NCBI GenBank assembly: GCA_964625145.1
Contig: CAZVAQ010000018.1
Coordinates: forward strand, 1 to 36,697
DNA: 36,697 nucleotides
DNA from: CAYTRP01 sp964625145
Lineage (GTDB): Bacteria; Sumerlaeota; Sumerlaeia; SLMS01; JAHLLQ01
Direction: 5' to 3'
Under the pieces are notes generated by a model. That model saw nothing but the letters and a program-made list of their open reading frames with translations, was not told the DNA's origin and made no database searches. Shown one piece after another: positions 17,319 to 26,500 of the stretch (the first letter of the stretch is position 1; each line of letters starts with the position of its first letter). The position numbers and the translations under genes are program-made.

Positions 17319-18065
17319 TTACTTCGCCTTGCCTTGGGCGGCGACGGCGGCGGCGGCCTTGGCGGCGGCTTCCGGATCACCGAGGTAGGTGCTGCGAATC
17401 GGCTTCAGGTTCGCGTCGAGTTCGTACAGGAGCGGAATGCCGGTGGGGATGTTGAGCTCGAGGATGTCCTTCTCGCTCATGTTGTCGAGGTACTTCACCA
17501 GCGCGCGCAGGCTGTTGCCGTGGGCGACGATGAGGACGTTCTTCCCCGCGCGCACGTCCGCGGCTATGGTGTTCTCCCAGTAGGGAACGAAGCGGGCGAC
17601 GGTGTCCTTGAGGCTTTCCGTGAGCGGAAGGTCGCTCTTGGCAAGGCCTGCGTAGCGGCGATCGCGGCCAGGGTACCGGGGATCCGACTCGTCCAGGGAC
17701 GGAGGCGGAATGTCGTAGGAGCGGCGCCAAATCTTGACCTGTTCCTCACCGTGCTTGGCGGCGGTCTCGGCCTTGTCGAGTCCTTGCAGGGCGCCATAGT
17801 GGCGTTCGTTCAGCCGCCAGTTGCGCACGACGGGGAGCCACACCTGGTCCATTTCCTCCATGGCCAGCCACATGGTGCGGATGGCGCGCTTGAGGACGGA
17901 GGTGTAGACGATGTCGAACTCGAAGCCCTCCTGCTTGAGGAGGCGCCCGGCGGCGCGGGCTTCCTCCTCACCCTGCTTGGTGAGGTCAACGTCGGTCCAA
18001 CCGGTGAAGCGGTTCTCGAGATTCCAGGCGCTCTGGCCGTGGCGAAGAAGGACAATCTTGTGCAT
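17319..18065 (-). CDS. gpmA: 2,3-bisphosphoglycerate-dependent phosphoglycerate mutase
   Basis: Glycolytic and gluconeogenic enzyme interconverting 3- and 2-phosphoglycerate through a phosphohistidine. It has 248 residues, the normal length. The RHG motif LLRHGQSAWN places the phospho-acceptor at H9. NRFTGWTDVDLT, ERHYGALQGLDK (with the catalytic glutamate) and VLIVAHGNSLRALVKYLD (second active-site His) are all conserved for the cofactor-dependent family. The tail is alanine- and lysine-rich. ATG 18065 has GGAAG nine bases upstream; an in-frame TTG three codons earlier is less likely. Terminators flank it on both sides (18102-18130 and 17239-17289), so it is a monocistronic unit. Confidence 0.96.
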   Translation of the reverse strand: MHKIVLLRHGQSAWNLENRFTGWTDVDLTKQGEEEARAAGRLLKQEGFEFDIVYTSVLKRAIRTMWLAMEEMDQVWLPVVRNWRLNERHYGALQGLDKAETAAKHGEEQVKIWRRSYDIPPPSLDESDPRYPGRDRRYAGLAKSDLPLTESLKDTVARFVPYWENTIAADVRAGKNVLIVAHGNSLRALVKYLDNMSEKDILELNIPTGIPLLYELDANLKPIRSTYLGDPEAAAKAAAAVAAQGKAK

Positions 18066-18101
18066 GGGGATCAACTTCCGGTGAAATTCGTGAAGCAGTG
18101 G

Positions 18102-18130
18102 AAAGAAAAACCCACCGCGCGTGCGGTGGG
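18102..18130 (-). terminator. Intrinsic terminator after the E1-E2 operon
   Basis: On the minus strand a perfect 8-base stem (CCCACCGC with GCGGTGGG) and a 4-base loop are followed by TTTTTCTTT. It sits between the E2 stop codon (18247) and the gpmA start, ending the dehydrogenase operon about 115 bases downstream. The intervening 18131-18246 shows only a loose TTGAA-rich repeat. Confidence 0.85.
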
Positions 18131-18246
18131 CAAGGGCAGGATGGAAGGTTGAAAGATTGAAGCGACTGCCTCGCCAAGAAACACCACCCCAGCATCCCTC
18201 TCCCCACTTTGGTCAACCACGTCCACCATGTCCACCCGTTCACCCA

Positions 18247-19686
18247 TCACGATCCATCGTCCATCACATCAAACTGTCCGCTTTCCAGCCGGTCGCGAAT
18301 GCTGGCCATGAAGGAGTCGCAAACCCATCCGTCGATCACGCGATGATCGAGCGCCAACGTCATGATGACCTTGTGGCGGATGGCGATGATGTCGTTGCCG
18401 TCCGCGTCCTCGATGGCGACGACGCGCTTCTGGATGCCGCCCATGTGGATCAGGGCGATCTGCGGCTGGCTGATGATGGGCATGCCCATGAGGGAGCCCT
18501 TGGCGCCGGGGCTGCTGATGGTAAAGGTGCCGCCCTCGACTTCGTGGGGCTTGAGCTGGCGGTTGCGCGCGCGCGTGGCCAGGTCGCTGATGGCGATGGC
18601 GATCTCGGGGATCGTCTTCAACTCGCAGTTGCGAATGACCGGGACGATCAGACCTTCCTTCACGGCGACGGCGATGCCGATGTTGATCTGGCGGTGATAG
18701 AGGATGTTGTTCTTGTCGTCGACGGAGCTGTTGAGGATGGGGTATTGGATGAGTGCCTCGACGACGGCGCGCGTGAGGAACGCAAGCGGCGTGAGCTTGG
18801 CCTTGTAGGTGGCTTCGAAGTCATCCTTCAGGCGCTGGCGCAACTTCACCACGTTGGTCATGTCCGCCTCGAAGACCGTGTAGGCGTGCGGACTAGTCTG
18901 CAGGCTGTAGATCATGTGCCGGCCGATGGCCCGGCGCATGGTGGTCATGGGCTCGACGAGGTCGCCAAGGCCGGGGCCGAACTCGACGCGTTGCCCTTCC
19001 AGAGTCAGCGCTCCGCCGACGGGCAAGCCCAGCGGGTCGTCCTTGCGTGGTGGCTTCAGGACCGGCGGAGGCGCCTGCGACGAGTCGGGGATTGTTTCGA
19101 CACCAACGGTCTTCTCATCGCGCGGCTGTTCCAGGAAACGCAGGACATCGTCCTTTGTAATGCGGCCGTGGCTGCCCGTGCCCGTGATGAGCGAGGCATC
19201 AATGCCCAGCTCGCGAAGCATGCTGCGCACAAGGGGAGTGCTGCGGCGGCGCAGGAGACGCTCGCGCTCGATCTCCACTTCCTGTTCGCGACTGCGCTGG
19301 CGGTCAGCGTCGGATTGCTCGCGCTCAAATGGTTCGCGGGCGGGCACCTCCGGTTCCTCGACCTTGCGGGCCTTCGGTTGGCCCGGGGTGGAGGTATGCT
19401 TCTCGATTAGTTCCTGCGGCGTACCCGGGGGGGCGATGCGGGCAATGATCGTGTCCACATCGACCGTGTCGTCGACGTTGTACAGAATCTGAACGATGAT
19501 GCCGTCGCAGGGCGAGGGGATCTCCGCCTCCACCTTTGCGGTGGAAATTTCGAGGACGGTTTCATCGACGCGAACGGAATCACCGACGGACTTGTGCCAC
19601 TTCACGATGGTGGCCTCGGTGATGCTCTCCCCCATCTGGGGCATCGGGATGTCGATGAGGATGCTTTCGAGGCTGGTAGGTGTCAT
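18247..19686 (-). CDS. Dihydrolipoamide acyltransferase (E2) of a 2-oxoacid dehydrogenase complex
   Basis: Core of a pyruvate or branched-chain 2-oxoacid dehydrogenase complex, transferring the acyl group from E1-bound lipoyl to CoA. It has 479 residues. One N-terminal lipoyl domain has the lipoylated lysine at K51 in EISTAKVEAE, where many E2s have ETDKA. A charged linker follows, then an E1/E3-binding peripheral domain (about 149-186) and the catalytic domain from about 235, with the active-site motif DHRVIDGW (H448, D452). It starts 12 bases after the E1 gene with a poor ribosome-binding site, suggesting coupled expression, and is followed by an intrinsic terminator. No E3 gene is adjacent. 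Substrate (pyruvate or branched-chain) cannot be decided from motifs. Confidence 0.94.
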   Translation of the reverse strand: MTPTSLESILIDIPMPQMGESITEATIVKWHKSVGDSVRVDETVLEISTAKVEAEIPSPCDGIIVQILYNVDDTVDVDTIIARIAPPGTPQELIEKHTSTPGQPKARKVEEPEVPAREPFEREQSDADRQRSREQEVEIERERLLRRRSTPLVRSMLRELGIDASLITGTGSHGRITKDDVLRFLEQPRDEKTVGVETIPDSSQAPPPVLKPPRKDDPLGLPVGGALTLEGQRVEFGPGLGDLVEPMTTMRRAIGRHMIYSLQTSPHAYTVFEADMTNVVKLRQRLKDDFEATYKAKLTPLAFLTRAVVEALIQYPILNSSVDDKNNILYHRQINIGIAVAVKEGLIVPVIRNCELKTIPEIAIAISDLATRARNRQLKPHEVEGGTFTISSPGAKGSLMGMPIISQPQIALIHMGGIQKRVVAIEDADGNDIIAIRHKVIMTLALDHRVIDGWVCDSFMASIRDRLESGQFDVMDDGS

Positions 19687-19698
19687 GGTTCGTGACGG

Positions 19699-21870
19699 TC
19701 AGTACCGCACGGCGTCGAGCATCGCTTGAAAGACGCCTTCGGTCTGTGGGAGGATGACTTCTTCCAACACGGGTGAGTAGGCAACCCAGCAATCGAGGGC
19801 ACCGACGCGGTGGACCGGTGCGTCGAGCCACTCGAAGCATTGCTCGGCCACAAGCGCGGCGATCTCGGCTCCGAACCCGCCGGTGCGCGCTTCCTCCGCG
19901 ACGACGACCAGGCGGTGCGTCTTGCGCACGCTGTCGAAGATGGTCTGGGAGTCGAGCGGGTTGAGGGTGCGTATGTCGATGACCTCGGCTTCGCGGGCCT
20001 CTTCGCGCGAGAGGCGCTCGGCCGCTTCGAGGGACTTCTGCACGAGCGCGCCCCAGGTGACGATGGTGACGTCGGCTCCTTCGCGCCGCACGGCCGCCTT
20101 CCCAAACGGAATCGTGAAGTCCGCGCCGGGATACGGATGGCGATTGTAGCCCTGGTAGTAGAGATGCTTGTGCTCGAGGAACAGGACCGGATCGTCGCAG
20201 CGGATGGCAGTCCGCAGCAAGCCGGCCGCGTCGCGCGCGTTGGAAGGATAGGCGATGCGCAGGCCGGGGCATTGGACGAAGATGTTCTCGCCGGTCTGGC
20301 TGTGGTAGATGGCACCGCCGCGCAGGTAACCGCCAATGGGCGCGCGCACGACAACGGGAACCTGCCATGCTCCACCGGAACGGTATCGCATGGTGGCGAG
20401 CTCATTGCGGAGCTGCGCCATCGCCGGCCAGATGTAATCGAAGAATTGGATCTCCACCACGGGGCGCAGACCGCGCACGGCAAGCCCCTGCGCCCGGCCG
20501 ACGATGTTGGCCTCTGCCAGCATGGAGTTCCAGCAGCGCGCGTTGCCGAATCGCTTCTGCAATCCATGGGTGATCTTGAAGACACCGCCCTTGCCGCGGA
20601 CGGCTTCCACGTAGCGCTCATCCGTGCAGTCGGCCACGTCCTCGCCGAAGACGACCACGCGCGGATCGCGCGCCATTTCGTCGTGCAGCGTGCGATTGAT
20701 GGCCTGCCCCATGGAGAGCGGGTCACCGGCTGTCTCGGCGGTGTCCTCGCGGTCGTAGATGGCCAGGGACGGCGGATTGTCCGGTGAGTAAAGGTGATGC
20801 GTGGCCGTCTCCGGATCGGGCTTGGGCGCGGCGAGGGCGGCGTCCATGGCGGCGCGCACCTCTGCATCGACCTCGGCGGCGATGGCCTCGATTTCATTCT
20901 GGTCGAGAATGCCATTCTCCACCAACCAGCGGGCGGTGGACGGAATGCAATCGCGCTCGGCCTCGACGCGCAGGTCTTCATCGCTGCGGTAATCGGCGTG
21001 GTTGTCAGAGAGAGAATGCGAGTAGGGGCGCGTGACCATCGCCTGAATCAGGACAGGGCCGATCTCGCGGCGACGCATGCGCGGCACGACATCCTGCAGC
21101 AGGGCAATGCAGGCGTTGAGGTCGGATCCGTCGACGGTGTGGACTTCGAGATTCTTGAAGCCTGACACGGCCTGGGCGATGTTGCCTCCCGGGGAGTTCT
21201 CCTCGGCGGGGACACTGATGGCCCATCCATTGTGCTCCACGATGGTCAGGAGCGGAAGCTTCTTGATGCTGGCAAAGTTGATGGACTCCCAGAACTCGCC
21301 TTCGGCACTGGCGCCATCGCCGATGCTGACGTGCACGATCTCGTCACCGGCAACAGGCAGGTCCAAGCCGTTGCGCTGGATGACGGAGATGGCCTCGGCG
21401 ATGCCGGCGGCCTGGTTGCCTTGCGTGCCGACGTTGCTGGAAGGTGAGACGATATTGAGCGAGACGTCGCTGAAATGCACCGGCATCTGGCGCGCGGCGG
21501 ACGCCGTGTCGTGGATGGTGGCACAGGCTTGATGCAGCATGGACACTGGCGACACACCGAGCTGCAAGGCGAGGGCGCGGTCGCGGTAATAGGTGTAGAA
21601 CCAATCGTGCCCGGCCTTCAGGCAGTAGCCCAATGCCGTGTTGATGGCTTCATGGCCGGCGCCGCTGATCTGGAAGTATGCCTGGTTGCGCTTGCGGAGC
21701 GTGATCTCGGCGTCATCAAGCCGGCGGGAGAGGACCATGTTGCGGTAGAGCGCGCGATAGACGTCGCGCGAGAGATCCACCGCAGGGTGCGAGGCAAGGG
21801 CTTTGCCATCGGCAGCGGAAGGCGCCGGGCGGGGTTTGGCTGGCTGAGGAGATGTGGCTGCCTTGGTCAT
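19699..21870 (-). CDS. 2-oxoacid dehydrogenase E1, alpha and beta subunits fused
   Basis: Thiamine-diphosphate-dependent E1 of 723 residues in which alpha and beta, usually separate, are one chain. After an alanine/proline-rich N-terminus, the alpha half (about 30-350) contains ISGAGHEAIN, the TPP motif GDGASAEGEFWE ending in the conserved asparagine of IVEHN, and the phosphorylation-loop-like region SHSLSDNHADYRS. The beta half (about 385-723) contains a GEDVAD helix, a LRPVVEIQFFDY strand, PIGGYLRGGAIYHSQ and a C-terminal swivel domain with VVVAEEARTGGFGAE. The SLS/SDNHADYR features and the fusion are typical of bacterial branched-chain or broad 2-oxoacid dehydrogenases. GGGAG lies upstream of the ATG. 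It forms a two-gene operon with E2. Confidence 0.93.
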   Translation of the reverse strand: MTKAATSPQPAKPRPAPSAADGKALASHPAVDLSRDVYRALYRNMVLSRRLDDAEITLRKRNQAYFQISGAGHEAINTALGYCLKAGHDWFYTYYRDRALALQLGVSPVSMLHQACATIHDTASAARQMPVHFSDVSLNIVSPSSNVGTQGNQAAGIAEAISVIQRNGLDLPVAGDEIVHVSIGDGASAEGEFWESINFASIKKLPLLTIVEHNGWAISVPAEENSPGGNIAQAVSGFKNLEVHTVDGSDLNACIALLQDVVPRMRRREIGPVLIQAMVTRPYSHSLSDNHADYRSDEDLRVEAERDCIPSTARWLVENGILDQNEIEAIAAEVDAEVRAAMDAALAAPKPDPETATHHLYSPDNPPSLAIYDREDTAETAGDPLSMGQAINRTLHDEMARDPRVVVFGEDVADCTDERYVEAVRGKGGVFKITHGLQKRFGNARCWNSMLAEANIVGRAQGLAVRGLRPVVEIQFFDYIWPAMAQLRNELATMRYRSGGAWQVPVVVRAPIGGYLRGGAIYHSQTGENIFVQCPGLRIAYPSNARDAAGLLRTAIRCDDPVLFLEHKHLYYQGYNRHPYPGADFTIPFGKAAVRREGADVTIVTWGALVQKSLEAAERLSREEAREAEVIDIRTLNPLDSQTIFDSVRKTHRLVVVAEEARTGGFGAEIAALVAEQCFEWLDAPVHRVGALDCWVAYSPVLEEVILPQTEGVFQAMLDAVRY

Positions 21871-21960
21871 CCCGTCTCCCTTTCGGAGTGCTCATGGTTG
21901 GAGATCAAGCCGAACTAACGCAAGGACGGCGCCCGGTTGACGAACTGTACCGTCCATGAA

Positions 21961-22896
21961 CTAATCCGGCAGGATCATCGCCCCCTCGCGATCCACTTCC
22001 AACACGCGCACGGTGCCTCCCAGGCCACAAGTCAAGAGCGCTGCCCGCCATGCATCGGCGACCTGTTGCCGCTTGTTGATGTGGGTGATGGCCAACATGG
22101 TGGGTCCAGCCCCACTGACCGTGACGGCAGCAGCACCCGCCTCAAAGGCGGCCTCGCGCATCGGATCCAGCGAACGGAACAGGTGGGCTCGATAGGGTTC
22201 GTGCCACCGGTCGCGGGTCAGTTCGCGCAGGTCGGACAGATCGCCATCGATCAGCGCCATGACCAGAAGGGGCAGGCGCGAGGCATTGGCAATAGCGTCA
22301 GCCATGGGGATCTGTTTCGGGAGTGCCGCGCGGGCCTGGCGGGTGGGCACTTCATAGTCCGGCGAAACCAGCACGAACCCCACAGCCGGGTGGGGCATCC
22401 AGCGCCGGTAGAGGACCCGGCCGGACTCGGTCATGACACCACCGATAAGACCGCCAAGCAGCGCGGGGGCAACGTTGTCCGGGTGACCTTCGATATCGCA
22501 GGCCAAGTCGAGGATATCGTCCTGACTCAGCGGATCGCCAGCCAGATGATTGGCCGCGACAAGTCCCGCGACGGTTGCGGTGGCGGAGCTGCCCAGTCCG
22601 CGGGCGTTGGGGACCTCGACGTGGGTCAGGACCTTGAGCGGCGGCATCGGTTCCCCGATGCGGTCATAGACCCGGCGGGCACAGCCGAAGAAGAGATTGT
22701 CCGGAGACGGTCGAAGTCCGGCGGCCTGCGGACCGTTGAATTCAATGCTATTGGGGGCACTATCCTCGGGTGCAACTTCAACGGCGAACTCGTTCCGCAG
22801 CTCAAAGGCGCAGCCGAGAAAGTCAAATCCGGGACCGAAGTTGGAAGTGGAAGCGGGGATCGAAACGCGGCATCTGGTCTTGGTAGTCACAGGCAT
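21961..22896 (-). CDS. thrB: Homoserine kinase
   Basis: GHMP-family kinase phosphorylating homoserine in threonine biosynthesis; 311 residues, normal for ThrB. The N-terminal ASTSNFGPGFDFLGCA matches the ThrB signature. The phosphate-binding loop is PNARGLGSSATATVAG, followed by DIEGHPDNVAPALLGG. The C-terminal glycine motif is VSGAGPTMLAI. The ATG at 22896 (MPVTTKTRC) is chosen although no good Shine-Dalgarno is visible, because the upstream open frame (to 23265) reads through the neighbouring gene in another frame. It follows the DUF4911-like gene after 92 bases. Other threonine genes are not in the window. Confidence 0.93.
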   Translation of the reverse strand: MPVTTKTRCRVSIPASTSNFGPGFDFLGCAFELRNEFAVEVAPEDSAPNSIEFNGPQAAGLRPSPDNLFFGCARRVYDRIGEPMPPLKVLTHVEVPNARGLGSSATATVAGLVAANHLAGDPLSQDDILDLACDIEGHPDNVAPALLGGLIGGVMTESGRVLYRRWMPHPAVGFVLVSPDYEVPTRQARAALPKQIPMADAIANASRLPLLVMALIDGDLSDLRELTRDRWHEPYRAHLFRSLDPMREAAFEAGAAAVTVSGAGPTMLAITHINKRQQVADAWRAALLTCGLGGTVRVLEVDREGAMILPD

Positions 22897-22988
22897 GCGT
22901 GGTCGGTTTGCCGGAAGTGAAAGCAGCGGCGGCGGGGAATGGTCTTGCCAGAGCACACGAGGCAGGTGACCCGGAGCCACGGAGGGCG

Positions 22989-23327
22989 TCAATCGTTCTG
23001 AGAGCGTTTGGGGTTGGCAGAATCCCAGAGGGACTCGCTGCCAAGCATGCCCGGGTGGACCTCGCCGATGTGGAGCGGGAACTCGGCCATCATGTCGCGC
23101 AGGACCTTCTGGACGAGGGGCAGCCGCCCTTCCCAGCAATAGACGTAGACCCGGCCGACGCCGGCTTGGGGGGTACGGACCAGGGCGAGGTTGTCGTAAG
23201 CCTCGAACAGGACGCACACCATCTGGATGTGTTCGTCGGGAAGTTCTACGATCTGGGTGACCCAATCCCCGTCGGGGCGGGTATATTCGAAGCGGCGGCG
23301 CGAAGGTGCGGTGCGGTTTGAGGACAT
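22989..23327 (-). CDS. Small DUF4911-like protein
   Basis: A soluble protein of about 112 residues without signal or membrane segment. The central region (HIQMVCVLFEAYDNLALVRT ... GRVYVYCWEGRLPLVQKVLRDMM) resembles the DUF4911 family, where a 'gly-leu-ala' type strand is followed by a helix; the biochemical role is unknown. ATG 23327 is preferred over an in-frame TTG at 23378, which would add 17 residues. The TTG itself sits in a TTGACG sequence that could serve as a -35 element. Immediately upstream of thrB and probably co-transcribed with it. Family recall is by eye and uncertain. Confidence 0.65.
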   Translation of the reverse strand: MSSNRTAPSRRRFEYTRPDGDWVTQIVELPDEHIQMVCVLFEAYDNLALVRTPQAGVGRVYVYCWEGRLPLVQKVLRDMMAEFPLHIGEVHPGMLGSESLWDSANPKRSQND

Positions 23328-23505
23328 GGGAGATCCGGATTCAAACTTATCGTTGAGGCGGGAAAGGGTTTCCGTCAAGTTCGCAGAAAATCGGACAGGC
23401 TCACAGCCGTTTGAGGGGGAACTGCCGCCGCTCCAACCCCATGGCGCCCCCCAGGCGATCCGACGTCAAGGCCGTGTTTTGAAACCATCCAAAGGCAGCG
23501 TTTCC

Positions 23506-26500
23506 ATGAAGTTTTCAGCCCTTGCCGCAGGGATGTTCCTGCTTGGCACCCTGATGAGCTCATCCATCGCCATATCCCAGGAGACGCCGCACCTGATCGG
23601 GATCCACGATGATGACTTCCCTTCGGTGAACGAGTGGATTTCCCGTGGGCCGGGGGGGACCGCCTGGATCACGGCAACGGAGGCGCTGGGGCACGACCCG
23701 ACGAACATGTCGGGGAAGACCTATCAAGCACCGGCCGGTTCGACGATCATCGCGCGTCTGAACAACGGATACAACCCGGATGGGACGTTGCCGTTGAAGG
23801 AGCACTACGCGGACTTCGCGCAGCGCTGCGCGAACTTCGTGGCGAACTCCAGCGGGTGCGACATCTGGCTGATCGCCAACGAGACGAACCTCGGCGTGGA
23901 ATGGCCGCGGCGCAATGGAGTGCCGGAAGCCATCACGCCGGAGGATTACGCCGAGGCGTTCAAGCTGGCGTACAATGCCATCAAGGCGGTGCGGCCGGAT
24001 CACAAGGTGTTGGTGCAGAGCATCGCGCCGTGGGCGGGACCGTACAGCTTCCCCGGCGAAGTGCAGCCGGACAACTGGGTGGACTATCAGTGGAAGATGA
24101 TGCGCGCCATCACCAGCGGCCCCGACGCGGTGATGCCCGACGGGATCACGCTACATATCAACTCGCGCACGTACGACGTGTCATCGGTGTCCTTTGGACA
24201 ACGCATCACGGCGGGCGGGTTGCCGCTGGAGTTCAGTTGGGGCGTGCACCGCGATTGGATCCAGTGGGGCATTCCGCGCGAGCTGTGGCATTTGCCCTTG
24301 TATGCGACAGAATCGAACGGGCGCACGTATTGGAGCGGCATCGATTGGCCCGAGCCGGGCATGCCGGCGTATCAGACTGGATGGCTGCAGGCGGTTTACA
24401 CATCAGTGAACGATTGGAACCAGGCGGCCGCGCAGTTTGGCATGCCGATCTATCGCTGCGTGAACATGTACCGTTGGTGCAATTGCGACGGGCACACCAT
24501 CAACGCCGCACCGAACAAGGCGCAGATCCTTGCGGACGTGGAGGCCAGCGCTGCGCTGGGATTCACATGGCCTCAATATGGCGGCAACGCCCTGACAATC
24601 GCCACGCCGACGGGGACAAAGATCACCGAAGGCATCGCCGCTACCGCTTCTTCGTTCAATGGCACGGGATTCGAGCCGGCCAATGCGTTTGACGGCTCGA
24701 CGTCTACCCGCTGGGAGAGTGGCGGAACGGCGGGGCAGACGTTCACGCATTGGTTGGTGGCGGACCTTGGGGAGATGCGGCCGATCTCCGGCTATGTCGT
24801 GCGACATGCCAGCAGCGGCGGGTTGTCGGCCGACCGCAACACGCTGGCATTCCTGATCGAGACGAGCAACACCAGCCCAACGGGTCCGTGGACGACCAAC
24901 ACGGTGGTGCGCACAAGCGAGCCGGGACAGAACGGACCGGCGTCGACGGCGCTCAAGTACGATGAGCCGCACCTTGCTCGCTATGTCCGCTTGTTCATCA
25001 ACGGCTCCGGGCGTGTGACCGGTTCCCAGGCGCGGGCGCGCGTGCAGGAGCTTGAGATCTATCTGGAGGAAGGCGCGCCCACGCCGACACCGACTCCGGA
25101 ACCGACGGCAACACCAGAGCCAACTCCTACACCGCCGCCACCGGTTGGCGAGATCATCGTTGAGGGGCAGACTGTCGCCCTGGCGGGACAGTTGAATCCC
25201 GCACCGGACAATGCGGATGACCTGCAGGGCGTGATTGCGACGCGACTGCGCGGTGGCTTTCACCCGATCGTCACCAACCCCGCCGACATGGAGGCCGCAT
25301 TCACCGATGGCGTGGGTATGGCGGGCATCGCCGGCTTGTTGCGCGACTATCCGCCGGATGGATTCGAGCAGGACCATACGGATCAACCGTCGTGGTCGGG
25401 CTTTTGGATCCTGGACGGCGGGCAGCCGGTGAACCTCGACGAAGTGCGGATATACAGCGGAAACGCTGGCAAGGACGGGCGCGTGTGGCATAACGCGGAC
25501 TTGTATGTGACGACCGATCCATCACCATCGGCAAATTCCACCTGGCAATTGGTGAAGGAGGAAATCAAGCCGGCGATCTTTGGCACTCCGAATCCGGGCA
25601 CCATCGAGGCAACGGGCACGCGTACCTATCGCGAAGGTGACGCGGCGCTGTGGAACAGCGTCACGGCCATGCGGTTGGACTTGTTTTCCACCGCTGCGTT
25701 TGGAGTGAACAACTTTGCCAACAGCACAGCGCAGACGATGATCGCGCCGATTGTCTTCGAGGTCGACGCGTATACGAGCGAGGCCACACCACCCACACCC
25801 ACACCAACTCCCACACCGGAACCGACGGCGACTCCGGAGCCCACTCCCTCCGGGACGCCCCTGCCAACGCCGACGCCGACGCCAACGCCGATCCCCTACT
25901 CCGGCGTGACGAACGGCAACTTCGAGACGTTTTCCGGCAGCGGGACGAACATTGTTGCCGATGGTTGGACGACTTGGAAGACCGCCGCATCGGGTGCCAT
26001 TCGCTGGGGCCGCGCTGTGAACAATCGCTACGAGGGAGCATCCTCTCAATATTGGGACAGCCCGACGGGGCAGCGGCACGACGGCGGCGTGTATCAGGTC
26101 ATCGACGTGACTCCCGGTGCGCATTACCGCATCACCGCGAAGATGAAGCGCTGGCTGTCGGGCACGGCCACGCAAATCGCGTTCGGTTACGACCTCACCG
26201 GTGGAACGATCGGCGATGCGCCAACGGTGCAATACACGGACCTGAAGGCCGTGCGGCACAACCATTGGGCGGAGTATGAAGCGGTGGTGACTGCCACGGG
26301 CCCTCAGATTACATTGTTTGCGCGTGGCGGCATCGCAGCAAGTGGCTCGCCCAGCTATCAGACGTATCTGGATTATGTGCGGGTGGAGCAATACCCGACA
26401 GCCAACCTGCCGACGCCGACTCCGGTGACGAACAAGCTGACGCGTCCGGGTTTCAAGGGCATATCGTTACCCTACTATTACCCTTGGACGGGGAATCTGC

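Noticed and set aside
18141..18162. TTGAA-type repeats as another heptad array
   Set aside because: Units are spaced 7 and 8 bases and have only two clear copies, so not counted with the heptad arrays.
22897..23265. N-terminal extension of homoserine kinase by 123 residues
   Set aside because: Arg/Pro-rich and lies over the neighbouring small gene in another frame; ThrB family proteins begin at MPVTTKTRC.
23227..23505. Upstream in-frame extension of the large glycoside hydrolase
   Set aside because: It would place 93 non-hydrophobic residues before a clear signal peptide and overlap the divergent gene.
25078..25890. Proline/threonine codon repeats in the hydrolase as a possible CRISPR or tandem-repeat array
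   Set aside because: In-frame low-complexity linker codons (ACG-CCG type) without spacers; explained by PT linkers.
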